Source: Methylococcaceae bacterium
GTDB lineage: Bacteria > Pseudomonadota > Gammaproteobacteria > Methylococcales > Methylomonadaceae
Reading direction: 5' to 3'
DNA: 19,643 bases
Assembly (NCBI GenBank): GCA_013140465.1
Contig: JABFST010000230.1
Coordinates: 1 to 19,643 of the forward strand
In this document: in pieces, positions 1 to 9,320 of the stretch
How positions within the stretch are numbered: position 1 is the stretch's first letter
How the letters are laid out: every line of letters begins with the position of its first letter
Made by a program: the position numbers and the translations under genes
Notes under the pieces: generated by a model
The model's input: the letters and a program-made list of their open reading frames with translations, nothing else
What the model was told of the DNA's origin: nothing
Database searches by the model: none

Positions 1-178
1 CATTAAAAGCGTGGTGTTTGGTTTTATTGCGTCTTGGATCGCGTTGTTTGAAGGCTATGATGCCATCCCCACGTCGGAAGGGGTCAGTCGGGCTACGACC
101 CGCACGGTGGTCAATTCGGCGTTTAGTATTTTAGGTTTGGATTTTATCTTGACCGCCCTTATGTTTGGAGAAGATTAA
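1..178 (+). CDS. mlaE: MlaE, phospholipid ABC transporter permease (3' end only)
   Basis: This is the last 58 codons of an open frame that enters from the left edge. The peptide contains the MlaE C-terminal signature [20 protein letters not shown] (codons about 18-37), followed by a hydrophobic final helix ending in LTALMFGED. In the family, MlaE is the inner-membrane permease of the MlaFEDB complex, which moves phospholipids between the inner and outer membranes to keep outer-membrane asymmetry. Its TAA stop shares two bases with the ATG of mlaD (TAATG), so the two are translationally coupled. The start and most of the protein lie outside the window. Confidence 0.93.
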   Translation, partial: IKSVVFGFIASWIALFEGYDAIPTSEGVSRATTRTVVNSAFSILGLDFILTALMFGED

Positions 179-641
179 TGCAGCACACGAACACCCAAGA
201 CACGTTGGTGGGGCTTTTTGTCGCCTCAGGCATCGTAGGCTTGTTTTTTTTGGCTATGCAAGTCAGTAATTTAAGTTCTTTTATTGAAGAAGATAGCTAT
301 ACCATTACCGCGCGTTTTGATAATGCAGGGGGCTTGAAAATTAAGTCTCCGGTGTCGGCGGCGGGTGTTAAGATTGGTAAGGTCAGCGCTATCAGTTTTG
401 ATCCAAAAACTTACCAGTCGGTGGTGCAAATGCGCATCAACACTAAGTACAACACGTTGCCCGAAGACACGACCGCAAGCATTTTTACGGCGGGCTTGTT
501 GGGCGAACAATACGTCAGCCTTGAGCCGGGCGGAGCGGATGAGTATTTAAAAGATAAGGGGCAGATTGAAATCACCCAGTCCGCCATCATATTAGAAAAA
601 GCGATAGGCCAATTTTTGTTTAAATCGGCGGAAGAAAAAAA

Positions 642-645
<4 letters not shown>
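178..645 (+). CDS. mlaD: MlaD, MCE-domain substrate-binding subunit of the Mla phospholipid transporter
   Basis: The 155-residue protein has a short cytoplasmic N-terminus, one membrane anchor (about residues 10-30), then a single MCE domain (about 39-118) ending in the typical GLLGEQYVSLEPG stretch. A short tail with helical character follows (134-155). In the family, MlaD forms a hexameric periplasmic ring on the MlaFE transporter and handles phospholipid. It is slightly shorter than the E. coli protein (183 residues). The ATG overlaps the mlaE stop, and the TGA overlaps the GTG start of the next gene (GTGA). The next gene is mlaB rather than mlaC, which is unusual for this operon. Confidence 0.93.
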
Positions 646-2269
<1,624 letters not shown>

Positions 2270-2278
2270 GGTTTGCAT

Positions 2279-2908
2279 ATGCTGACGATTGCTGTATCAA
2301 AAGGCCGGATTTATGAAGAAGCCCTGCCGCTGTTGGCCGAAGCGGGCATTGTGCCGACCGACGACCCCAAAACCTGCCGCAAGCTGATCTTACAAACTAC
2401 CCGCGACGACGTGCAACTGGTCATTATCCGCGCCACCGACGTGCCGACTTTTGTCGAATACGGTGCGGCGGATATGGGCATTGCGGGTAAGGATGTGCTG
2501 CTGGAACATGGCGCCGAAAGCCTGTACGAACCCTTAGACCTCGGCATTGCCCGTTGCCGTTTGATGACCGCGACGCGCAAAAATGCCCCGCCAATTGCCG
2601 GGCGCGTGCGTGTCGCGACCAAGTTTGTCAACATTGCCCAACGCTATTTTGCGGGCTTAGGCATCCAAGCCGAAATCATCAAGCTCTATGGCTCTATGGA
2701 ATTGGCGCCTTTAGTGGGTTTGGCCGATTGCATCGTCGATTTGGTGGACACTGGCAACACCCTAAAAGCCAACGATATGGAACCGCGCGATTTGATTTTG
2801 GATATTAGCTCGCGTTTGGTGGTCAATAAAGCTGCGATGAAAATGAAAAATGCGGCGATTGTGGAGTTGTTGGGGCAGTTTGAGAGGACGTTGGCGCAGC
2901 GGGATTAG
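2279..2908 (+). CDS. hisG: ATP phosphoribosyltransferase catalytic subunit, short form (HisG)
   Basis: HisG condenses ATP with PRPP in the first step of histidine synthesis. The protein is about 209 residues and begins [19 protein letters not shown]. It includes the PRPP-binding region near [21 protein letters not shown] (about residues 142-162). It ends without the C-terminal regulatory domain of the ~300-residue long form. Short-form HisG enzymes work with the HisZ regulatory subunit; no hisZ is in this window. I chose ATG at 2279 because AAGG at 2268-2271 is correctly spaced for it; a TTG two codons upstream has no good site. Only nine bases separate it from murA, so it is in the same operon. 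Confidence 0.95.
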   Translation: MLTIAVSKGRIYEEALPLLAEAGIVPTDDPKTCRKLILQTTRDDVQLVIIRATDVPTFVEYGAADMGIAGKDVLLEHGAESLYEPLDLGIARCRLMTATRKNAPPIAGRVRVATKFVNIAQRYFAGLGIQAEIIKLYGSMELAPLVGLADCIVDLVDTGNTLKANDMEPRDLILDISSRLVVNKAAMKMKNAAIVELLGQFERTLAQRD

Positions 2909-2951
2909 AAAGAGTTTTTGCGGGCGATTTTTATGAAGGAAGTGTTTTATT

Positions 2952-4055
2952 ATGATTCAAAGACTATACATCCATAACTTTCGTTGTTTGGAAAATTTTG
3001 AATTTCTTTTAAAAGGAATTCCTTCAGCCCTCTTAATTGGTAAAAATGGCTCAGGCAAATCGACTATCTCTTATGCCTTAGAGGTGCTGCAACGGATAGG
3101 GCGGAATGTGAGCCGGGTTGGTGAGCTTATTGAGGCTAGTGATTTTACGAGAGAAAACACTGATATTCCTATTAGGTTTGAAATAGAAGTGGTTATAAAC
3201 GGGAACTTATATAAATATGTTCTTGTTTTAGAATTGCCAGAAAGTTTTAAAGAGCCGCGTATATCAACAGAACAACTATTAGTTGATGGCAAGCAGATAT
3301 ATTCCAGGCAAGAAGCACAAGTTGTCCTTTATAAGGATGCCCAATATAGTGATGCCAGTTTTTCTATAGATTGGCATCTTGTTGCGTTGCCTATTATACA
3401 AAAGAGATCAGATAAAGATCCTGTTTATGTTTTTCAATCGTGGTTGGCAAGAATAATTATTTTATCGCCGATTCCATCTACTATGAATGGTCGGGCGACT
3501 GGGTCAACACTTCAACCCAATAGGGACGCATCAAATTTTGCCGAATGGCTAACCGGTCTGTTGCTTCGTTATCCTGCCGCTTACTCAAATATTGATAGTT
3601 ATATTAAAAATATTATTCCAGATTTTGATAGCATAGAAAGTGAATTACGTTTTAAAGACAATAGAAATATAAGAGTTAATTTTAAAAAAAATAAAGTATT
3701 TAGCATAGACTTTGAAAGGTTGTCAGATGGGGAAAAGTGCTTTTTTCTAAGTGCCGTTTTGATTGCCATTAACAAACATTATGAACCCCTTTTTTGTTTT
3801 TGGGATGAACCTGATAATTATTTGTCTTTATCCGAGGTTGACCATTTTGTTATGGAGTTACGTCGGGCGTTCAAAAATGGTGGTCAACTTTTAGTTACCT
3901 CGCATAATTCACAAGCGATTGAAAGATTTTCAGGCGAAAATACGTTTTTTCTCGATAGAAAAAGTCATTTGGAACCTACCTTAATAAAACTACTTGATGA
4001 GCCAAGAGCAGATAATTTAATTACCTCGCTCCTTTTAGGTGACATTGCCCTATGA
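2952..4055 (+). CDS. AAA/ABC-class ATPase of the OLD/SMC type, putative defence-module ATPase
   Basis: The 367-residue protein opens MIQRLYIHNFRCLENF, the usual beginning of OLD/RecF-type ATPases. It has Walker A GKNGSGKST (residues 30-38), an ABC signature LSDGEK (257-262), Walker B FCFWDEPD with D285-E286, and the switch histidine in TSHNSQ (H318). The region between is the arm typical of this class. There is no C-terminal Toprim domain. GGAAG at 2938-2942 is a good ribosome binding site. Base composition is strongly AT-rich compared with hisG and hisD (one 60-base line near 3661 has only 11 G/C), a sign of transfer. The stop overlaps the next gene by four bases (ATGA). In known systems such ATPases pair with nucleases (OLD, Gabija, PARIS, AbiL/RloAB); the defence role here is inference. 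Confidence 0.85.
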   Translation: MIQRLYIHNFRCLENFEFLLKGIPSALLIGKNGSGKSTISYALEVLQRIGRNVSRVGELIEASDFTRENTDIPIRFEIEVVINGNLYKYVLVLELPESFKEPRISTEQLLVDGKQIYSRQEAQVVLYKDAQYSDASFSIDWHLVALPIIQKRSDKDPVYVFQSWLARIIILSPIPSTMNGRATGSTLQPNRDASNFAEWLTGLLLRYPAAYSNIDSYIKNIIPDFDSIESELRFKDNRNIRVNFKKNKVFSIDFERLSDGEKCFFLSAVLIAINKHYEPLFCFWDEPDNYLSLSEVDHFVMELRRAFKNGGQLLVTSHNSQAIERFSGENTFFLDRKSHLEPTLIKLLDEPRADNLITSLLLGDIAL

Positions 4056-4534
4056 ATAGGGAGCAGCCGCATATTGTTATTTTGCCTGAAGATGATGCCA
4101 ATCGTCAGATTGCAAATGGCTTTCTTACCCATTTGAATGTCAAGTATCGGTCGGTAAGAATTCTTCCTTTAGCTGGAGGATGTAAAAAAACAGCTGACAA
4201 GTTTGAAAAGGAATTAATCCCTTTAATGATGCAATATAGAGAAATGACGGTAATTTTGTTAATTGATGGCGATCAGAAAGAAAGTGAAGCAAATAACTAT
4301 TCTTATGCCGTAGCTAAAGTCCCTAAAAATCTTAAGAATAGGGTTTTTATTCTTGGCGTATTCTCTGAGCCAGAAGAACTAAAAAAGGAAATTGGAAGTT
4401 ACGAGATCATAGGTGAAAAATTGGCCGATGATTGCTATGACAATACGGATACTCTTTGGGGGCATTCTCTTCTTGTACACAATAAAAGTGAATTAGAAAG
4501 AATGGCCTTTGTAATAAAACCTATAATTTTTTGA
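4052..4534 (+). CDS. Small Toprim-like protein coupled to the OLD-type ATPase (putative effector)
   Basis: This 160-residue protein is not one I recognise by name. Its start overlaps the ATPase stop, so the two are made together. The layout fits a minimal Toprim fold: a first strand ending in acidic residues (IVILPEDDANRQ, with E13, D14, D15), a second strand followed by a Gly-Gly turn (LAGG, 40-43), and a third strand ending in a DxD (VILLIDGDQ, D72 and D74). In Toprim nucleases the first Glu and the DxD bind metal. A short C-terminal part (98-160) has no clear family. It would be unusually small beside PARIS AriB or RloB. The AT-rich composition matches its partner. It could instead be a non-catalytic partner or another Rossmann-like protein. 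Confidence 0.6.
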   Translation: MNREQPHIVILPEDDANRQIANGFLTHLNVKYRSVRILPLAGGCKKTADKFEKELIPLMMQYREMTVILLIDGDQKESEANNYSYAVAKVPKNLKNRVFILGVFSEPEELKKEIGSYEIIGEKLADDCYDNTDTLWGHSLLVHNKSELERMAFVIKPIIF

Positions 4535-4549
4535 TTTCAGTGAATCCAA

Positions 4550-5854
4550 ATGTCCAACCTAAGCATCCAAAAACTCACCACCACCTCCCCAGACTTTGAC
4601 CAACAACTAAAAACCCTACTAGCCTGGGATGAAACCGACGACTTGGAAATTCAACAACGGGTGTTGGCGATTATTGCCGATGTTCGCAGTAACGGCGACC
4701 AGGCGGTTTTAAACTACACCAACCGTTTTGACCAACGCGATATACACACGGCAGCAGAACTGGAGTTGCCGCAAGCAGCACTTAAGGCGGCATGGGACGC
4801 GTTGCCCCAAGCCCAAGCGCTAGCTTTGCAAACTGCTGCCGAGCGTATCCGCGCTTATGCCGAACATCAAAAACTCCAATCCTGGCAATTTACCGAAGCC
4901 GATGGCACGGTGTTGGGGCAAAAAGTCACGCCGTTGGATAGGGTAGGGCTGTATGTACCCGGCGGTAAAGCGGCTTATCCGTCGTCAGTATTGATGAATG
5001 CGATTCCGGCGAAAGTGGCGGGTGTACCCGAACTGATTATGGTCGTGCCAGCACCTGCTGGCGAAACCAATGCCTTGGTGTTGGCAGCGGCGTATTTGGC
5101 GGGCGTAGACCGTTTGTTCACTATTGGCGGCGCACAGGCCGTTGCGGCTTTGGCTTATGGCACCGAGACCATTCCGGCAGTCGCAAAAATCGTCGGCCCG
5201 GGCAATATTTATGTGGCGACGGCAAAAAAGCTGGTGTTTGGGCAAGTGGGCATCGATATGATTGCCGGGCCGTCGGAAATTTTGGTGATTTGCGATGGCA
5301 AGACCAACCCCGATTGGATTGCGATGGATATGTTCTCGCAAGCGGAACATGACGAAAACGCCCAAGCGATATTGCTGAGCGATGATGCAGATTTTTTGGT
5401 GGCAGTAGAACACAGCATCAACCAGTTATTGCCGACGATGGAGCGGGCGGAGATTATCGCCGCCTCCTTATCAACACGCGGCGCGTTAATTAAAGTGGAT
5501 AATTTGTTGCAAGCGGCGGAAGTTGCTAACCGTATTGCCCCTGAGCATTTGGAGTTGTCGGTGGCGGATCCAGAAGCCCTCAGCCAACATATCCGTCATG
5601 CCGGGGCCATTTTTATGGGGCGTTATACGGCAGAAGCCTTAGGCGATTACTGTGCTGGCCCTAATCATGTGTTGCCCACTTCCAGCACCGCGCGGTTTTC
5701 CTCACCGTTAGGGGTTTATGATTTTCAAAAACGCACTAGCCTGATTAATTGCTCGGCACTTGGGGCCGATAATTTAGGTAAAACCGCTTCCATTTTGGCG
5801 CGCGGCGAAAGCCTGACAGCCCATGCGCGTTCTGCGGAGTATCGGGTTAAATAG
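4550..5854 (+). CDS. hisD: Histidinol dehydrogenase (HisD)
   Basis: HisD oxidises L-histidinol to L-histidine in two NAD-dependent steps, with bound zinc. The 434 residues match the E. coli length. Expected active-site residues are present: Q264 and H267 in [11 protein letters not shown]332 and H333 in IAPEHLEL, D366 in [14 protein letters not shown], and H425 in [12 protein letters not shown]. The glycine-rich [15 protein letters not shown] (131-145) is also typical. The ATG lies 15 bases after the inserted Toprim-like gene and has no clear ribosome binding site. Its natural upstream sequence may have been altered by the insertion, and translation may depend on coupling. Confidence 0.97.
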   Translation: MSNLSIQKLTTTSPDFDQQLKTLLAWDETDDLEIQQRVLAIIADVRSNGDQAVLNYTNRFDQRDIHTAAELELPQAALKAAWDALPQAQALALQTAAERIRAYAEHQKLQSWQFTEADGTVLGQKVTPLDRVGLYVPGGKAAYPSSVLMNAIPAKVAGVPELIMVVPAPAGETNALVLAAAYLAGVDRLFTIGGAQAVAALAYGTETIPAVAKIVGPGNIYVATAKKLVFGQVGIDMIAGPSEILVICDGKTNPDWIAMDMFSQAEHDENAQAILLSDDADFLVAVEHSINQLLPTMERAEIIAASLSTRGALIKVDNLLQAAEVANRIAPEHLELSVADPEALSQHIRHAGAIFMGRYTAEALGDYCAGPNHVLPTSSTARFSSPLGVYDFQKRTSLINCSALGADNLGKTASILARGESLTAHARSAEYRVK

Positions 5855-5863
5855 TAACGGCAT

Positions 5864-5883
5864 GGGGCGAAGGAATTCGCCCC
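5864..5883. repeat. REP-like palindrome between hisD and hisC
   Basis: The sequence GGGGCGAAGGAATTCGCCCC forms a perfect 8-bp stem with a GGAA loop. The same arms (GGGGCGAA / TTCGCCCC) recur at 14825-14844 and 14997-15016, so this is a dispersed palindromic repeat rather than a gene-specific terminator. It lies in the 71-base hisD-hisC gap and could affect mRNA stability or partial termination. Confidence 0.7.
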
Positions 5884-5925
5884 GACAGCCCCAGCCCCTT
5901 TTCAATCCCTCTAAGCATTATTTTC

Positions 5926-7023
5926 ATGTCTTCTATCCAGCACCTGATTAACACCACTTTTCGTCCCGAAGTTTTGGCAATGTCCGCTTATAAAGTCGCT
6001 GATGCCCAAGGTTTTATCAAATTGGATGCGATGGAAAACCCCTATCATTGGCCTGAAGACATCAAGCAAGCGTGGTTGGCGGTGTTAAAAGACTGTCCGA
6101 TTAACCGTTATCCCGACCCCGAAGCCCGCGATCTGGTAAAACTGATTAAGGACGTGTATGAAATCCCCGAGGGGTTTGATGTGTTGCTAGGCAATGGTTC
6201 GGATGAAATCATCCAGCTGTTGTTGATGGCGCTACCGCCAACAGCCAGTGTGCTTGCCCCTACGCCGGGGTTTGTCATGTATAAGCAACTCAGCGATTGT
6301 TTGGGTTTAACTTATCTGGGTATCCCGTTATTGGCGGATAGCTTCGAGCTAGATTTGCCCGCTATGCTGGCGGCTATCCAACAGCATCAGCCCGCAGTCA
6401 TTTTTATTGCCTATCCCAACAACCCAACAAGCAATTTGTTTAATGAGGCCGCGATTAGGGAGATTATCCAAGCCGCCGAAGGCTTGGTGGTGATCGACGA
6501 AGCCTATGCGCCGTTTGCAGAGGCCAGTTTTATGCCCGCCTTAGGCCAATATGGCAATTTATTGGTGATGCGCACCGTATCTAAGTTAGGCTTGGCGGGT
6601 TTGCGCTTGGGCTATATTGCGGGCAATCCGTTGTTGATTGAACAGCTACACAAAATCCGTTTGCCCTACAACATCAATTGCCTCACCCAACTGAGCGCCG
6701 AGTTTGCGCTAAGCAACAAAGCCTTGTTCGACCAGCAAACCCAGCATATTTGCCAAGAGCGGGCGCGGGTTTTTGCTCAACTCAATCAGTTTGACGGTAT
6801 TTATGCCTACCCCAGTGCGGCAAACTTTATTTTGTTTAAAACGCCTAAAGATAAGGCTACTGCTATTTTTGCCGCCATCAAACAACAAGGCGTGTTGATT
6901 AAGAATATGAGTCCGCAAGGGGGCTTGTTGGCAGATTGTTTGCGGGTGACTATCGGCACGCCTGAGGAGAACACGGCGTTTCTTGACGCTTTAAGCCATA
7001 GTCTAGCGACGCTGGCGGATTAA
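5926..7023 (+). CDS. hisC: Histidinol-phosphate aminotransferase (HisC)
   Basis: HisC is a PLP-dependent class I/II aminotransferase that converts imidazole-acetol phosphate to histidinol phosphate with glutamate. The 365-residue protein shows the family landmarks: MENPYHWP near the start, LLGNGSDEIIQL (87-98), AYPNNPTSN (162-170), VVIDEAYAPF (188-197) with Asp191 and Tyr194, and RTVSKLGLAGLRLGY (216-230) with the PLP lysine K220 and R227. It follows hisD after 71 bases that hold a REP-like hairpin. No strong ribosome binding site precedes the ATG. It completes the murA-hisG-hisD-hisC series known from pseudomonads. Confidence 0.96.
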   Translation: MSSIQHLINTTFRPEVLAMSAYKVADAQGFIKLDAMENPYHWPEDIKQAWLAVLKDCPINRYPDPEARDLVKLIKDVYEIPEGFDVLLGNGSDEIIQLLLMALPPTASVLAPTPGFVMYKQLSDCLGLTYLGIPLLADSFELDLPAMLAAIQQHQPAVIFIAYPNNPTSNLFNEAAIREIIQAAEGLVVIDEAYAPFAEASFMPALGQYGNLLVMRTVSKLGLAGLRLGYIAGNPLLIEQLHKIRLPYNINCLTQLSAEFALSNKALFDQQTQHICQERARVFAQLNQFDGIYAYPSAANFILFKTPKDKATAIFAAIKQQGVLIKNMSPQGGLLADCLRVTIGTPEENTAFLDALSHSLATLAD

Positions 7024-7024
7024 A

Positions 7025-7106
7025 AGCCCTTTAAGCTAGGCTTAGACAAACAGGCTTAACCTTTATTTTTACAGAAAATTATCCTTAAGCGGTTAGGGCT
7101 GTTTTT
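7025..7106 (+). terminator. Possible hisC terminator (long-range stem with T-run)
   Basis: AGCCCT at 7025-7030, just after the hisC stop, pairs with AGGGCT at 7095-7100, which is followed by GTTTTT. The long intervening sequence and modest stem make this a weak call. It fits the point where the his operon should end and the pet operon begin. Confidence 0.3.
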
Positions 7107-7213
7107 ACGCCTTTACAATCATAATGTTATTTGTGTTCATGGGCTTATGTCGGTTTCTTGGTAATGAGCCTGGCAATCGCCTGTCAACTTCTTTAATAAT
7201 TCATTATAAGCAC

Positions 7214-7243
7214 TTCAAATTAACACGCTTCTAGTGGTATATT
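7214..7243 (+). promoter_or_regulatory. Candidate promoter of petABC
   Basis: An extended -10 element TGGTATATT lies at 7235-7243, and TTCAAA at 7214-7219 gives a -35-like box with an 18-base spacer. It is 55 bases before the petA start, which has its own AGGAGA ribosome binding site at 7285-7290. The rest of the 275-base gap before petA shows no gene. The promoter is read by eye only. Confidence 0.4.
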
Positions 7244-7298
7244 GGCGGCACAATAAAAATGAGCTGTAAGGCCACGGATAAATCAGGAGAGTTCCATA

Positions 7299-7898
7299 AT
7301 GAATAATAAAGGCGTCGATAAGTCTAAACGCCAGTTTTTAACCTCGGCTTTAACCGTGGTTGGTGCTGTTGGTACAGGTTATTTGGCTGTACCTTTTCTT
7401 GCCCAAATGCAGCCTAGCGTCAAAGCGATGGCGGCTGGTGCGCCAGTAGAGGTTGATATCAGTAAAATGGAAACAGGGCAACTTATCAGGGTTGCTTGGC
7501 GCGGAAAGCCAGTCTGGGTGCTGAACAGGACACCCGAAGTCCTTGCTACCTTAAAAACCTTGGATAGCGAACTCCGCGACCCCAACTCGGAAGATTCCCA
7601 ACAACCCCCTTCCAGCAAAAATCCGGCCCGTTCAATCAAGCCAGAAATATTGGTGGCTGTGGGCTTGTGTACCCATTTGGGTTGTTCCCCTACGTTCCGT
7701 CCAGAAATTGCTCCCAGTGATTTAGGCGAAAAATGGCATGGCGGCTTTTTTTGCCCGTGCCATGGTTCTTGGTTTGACTTGGCGGGCCGCGTTTATCGCG
7801 GTGTCCCTGCGCCCACTAACCTCGAAATTCCGCCCTATCGCTATATAACCGACAATCTCATCATTGTTGGTGAATCTGCTGAGGAGAAATCTGCATGA
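7299..7898 (+). CDS. petA: Ubiquinol-cytochrome c reductase Rieske iron-sulfur subunit (PetA)
   Basis: The 199-residue protein is the Rieske 2Fe-2S subunit of the cytochrome bc1 complex. It takes an electron from ubiquinol at the Qo site and passes it to cytochrome c1. It has a Tat-type N-terminus (SKRQFLTSAL, with Lys10-Arg11 in place of two arginines) and one membrane anchor (about 15-35). The two cluster-binding boxes are CTHLGC (C124, H126, C129) and CPCHGSWFD (C152, C154, H155). A Lys-Arg pair is seen in some Rieske Tat signals. The TGA overlaps the petB ATG by four bases. Confidence 0.97.
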   Translation: MNNKGVDKSKRQFLTSALTVVGAVGTGYLAVPFLAQMQPSVKAMAAGAPVEVDISKMETGQLIRVAWRGKPVWVLNRTPEVLATLKTLDSELRDPNSEDSQQPPSSKNPARSIKPEILVAVGLCTHLGCSPTFRPEIAPSDLGEKWHGGFFCPCHGSWFDLAGRVYRGVPAPTNLEIPPYRYITDNLIIVGESAEEKSA

Positions 7899-9319
7899 AA
7901 CCATCCCGTCTAAACGAATGTGGCAACTGGGTCTTGGAACGTTTCCCAGTCACCAAGTTTTGGAACGACCACATGGCGCATTATTACGCGCCCAAAAACT
8001 TCAACTTTTGGTATTTTTTTGGTTCATTGGCCTTGTTGGTCTTGGTCAACCAAATCCTTACCGGCATTTTACTGACCATGAATTACAAACCAGACGCCAA
8101 ATTGGCGTTTGATTCGGTCGAATACATCATGCGTGACGTGCCGTGGGGTTGGCTAGTGCGTTATATGCACTCGACGGGTGCGTCGGCTTTCTTTATCGTG
8201 ATTTATTTGCACATGTTCCGTGGCATTATGTACGGCTCATTCAAGCATCCGCGCGAGTTGATCTGGATATTCGGCATGTTGCTGTTTGTTGCATTAATGG
8301 CAGAAGCGTTTATGGGCTATTTGTTGCCTTGGGGACAAATGTCCTACTGGGGTGCGCAAGTTATCATTTCCTTGTTTAGTGCCATCCCCGTTATTGGTGA
8401 TGATTTGTCCCTGTGGATACGCGGCGATTACGTTATTGCTGACGCTACCTTAAACCGCTTTTTTGCGTTTCACGTTATTGCCGTGCCTTTGGTGTTGGTG
8501 ATGCTGGTGTTTATGCACATCGTTGCCCTGCATGAAGTCGGCTCAAACAACCCTGACGGCATTGAAATAAAAGAATCTAAAGATCCTTGGGGACATCCTG
8601 TAGACGGCATTCCTTTTCATCCGTATTACACCGTTAAAGACATCGTCGGCGTGGCAGTATTCCTGTTGTTTTTTGCGACAGTGATTTTTTATATGCCGGA
8701 AATGGGCGGCTATTTCCTCGAACATGCCAATTTTATCCCGGCAGATCCGATGAAAACGCCTGAACACATTGCCCCTGTTTGGTATTTCACGCCGTTTTAT
8801 TCTATTTTGAGAGCGATACCCGATAAGTTTGCTGGCGTTATTGCCATGGGCGGTTCTATCGTGGTGTTGTTCCTGTTGCCTTGGCTGGATCGTTGTAAAG
8901 TCAAATCCATACGCTATCGTGGTGGCATCTTCAAAAAAGCCTTGTTCTTGTTTGTCTTAAGCTTTGTGGTATTAGGCTATTTGGGTACACAACCCGTCAC
9001 ACCAGTGGCGACTGTCGTTGCCCGCTTGTTCACAACCGTCTATTTTGGCTTCTTTTTGCTGATGCCGCTCTATACCCGCTGGGAAAAAACCAAGCCCCTG
9101 CCTAAAAAACTGACCCCTGCCCATAGTCTTGAGGAACAACTGCATAGCTTGGAAGAGCAACTGCCCGCTTTTATTGAGGAAATAACCACCAAGCCTCATC
9201 ATTCCGAAATAGGTGATTCGGCATTCAAAAGCTCCTTTTTTAGTAGAAGACCTAATCCTGAGGGTATGGCCCATGTTATTACCCGCTTAGCACAAAAAGT
9301 GAAAGGGAGTTTGGATTAA
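7895..9319 (+). CDS. petB: Ubiquinol-cytochrome c reductase cytochrome b subunit (PetB)
   Basis: Cytochrome b is the quinol-oxidising membrane core of the bc1 complex. Haem ligands are visible as H92 and H106 on one helix and H193 and H208 on another; the second pair is 15 positions apart. The Qo motif reads PVWY (residues 294-297), as is known for beta- and gammaproteobacterial enzymes in place of PEWY. About eight membrane helices end near residue 391. The 474-residue length exceeds the usual 400-430 because of an 83-residue charged tail that contains HSLEEQL twice in tandem (410-423) and ends in a basic helix. GAGGAG at 7881-7886 is a good ribosome binding site inside the end of petA. Confidence 0.97.
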   Translation: MKPSRLNECGNWVLERFPVTKFWNDHMAHYYAPKNFNFWYFFGSLALLVLVNQILTGILLTMNYKPDAKLAFDSVEYIMRDVPWGWLVRYMHSTGASAFFIVIYLHMFRGIMYGSFKHPRELIWIFGMLLFVALMAEAFMGYLLPWGQMSYWGAQVIISLFSAIPVIGDDLSLWIRGDYVIADATLNRFFAFHVIAVPLVLVMLVFMHIVALHEVGSNNPDGIEIKESKDPWGHPVDGIPFHPYYTVKDIVGVAVFLLFFATVIFYMPEMGGYFLEHANFIPADPMKTPEHIAPVWYFTPFYSILRAIPDKFAGVIAMGGSIVVLFLLPWLDRCKVKSIRYRGGIFKKALFLFVLSFVVLGYLGTQPVTPVATVVARLFTTVYFGFFLLMPLYTRWEKTKPLPKKLTPAHSLEEQLHSLEEQLPAFIEEITTKPHHSEIGDSAFKSSFFSRRPNPEGMAHVITRLAQKVKGSLD

Positions 9320-9320
9320 T

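Noticed and set aside
4985..5413. 142-codon minus-strand open frame inside hisD
   Set aside because: It is a shadow of a strongly recognised hisD and has no domain features.
8774..8785. PVWY in place of PEWY in cytochrome b as a novel Qo site
   Set aside because: PVWY is an established variant in beta- and gammaproteobacterial cytochrome b.
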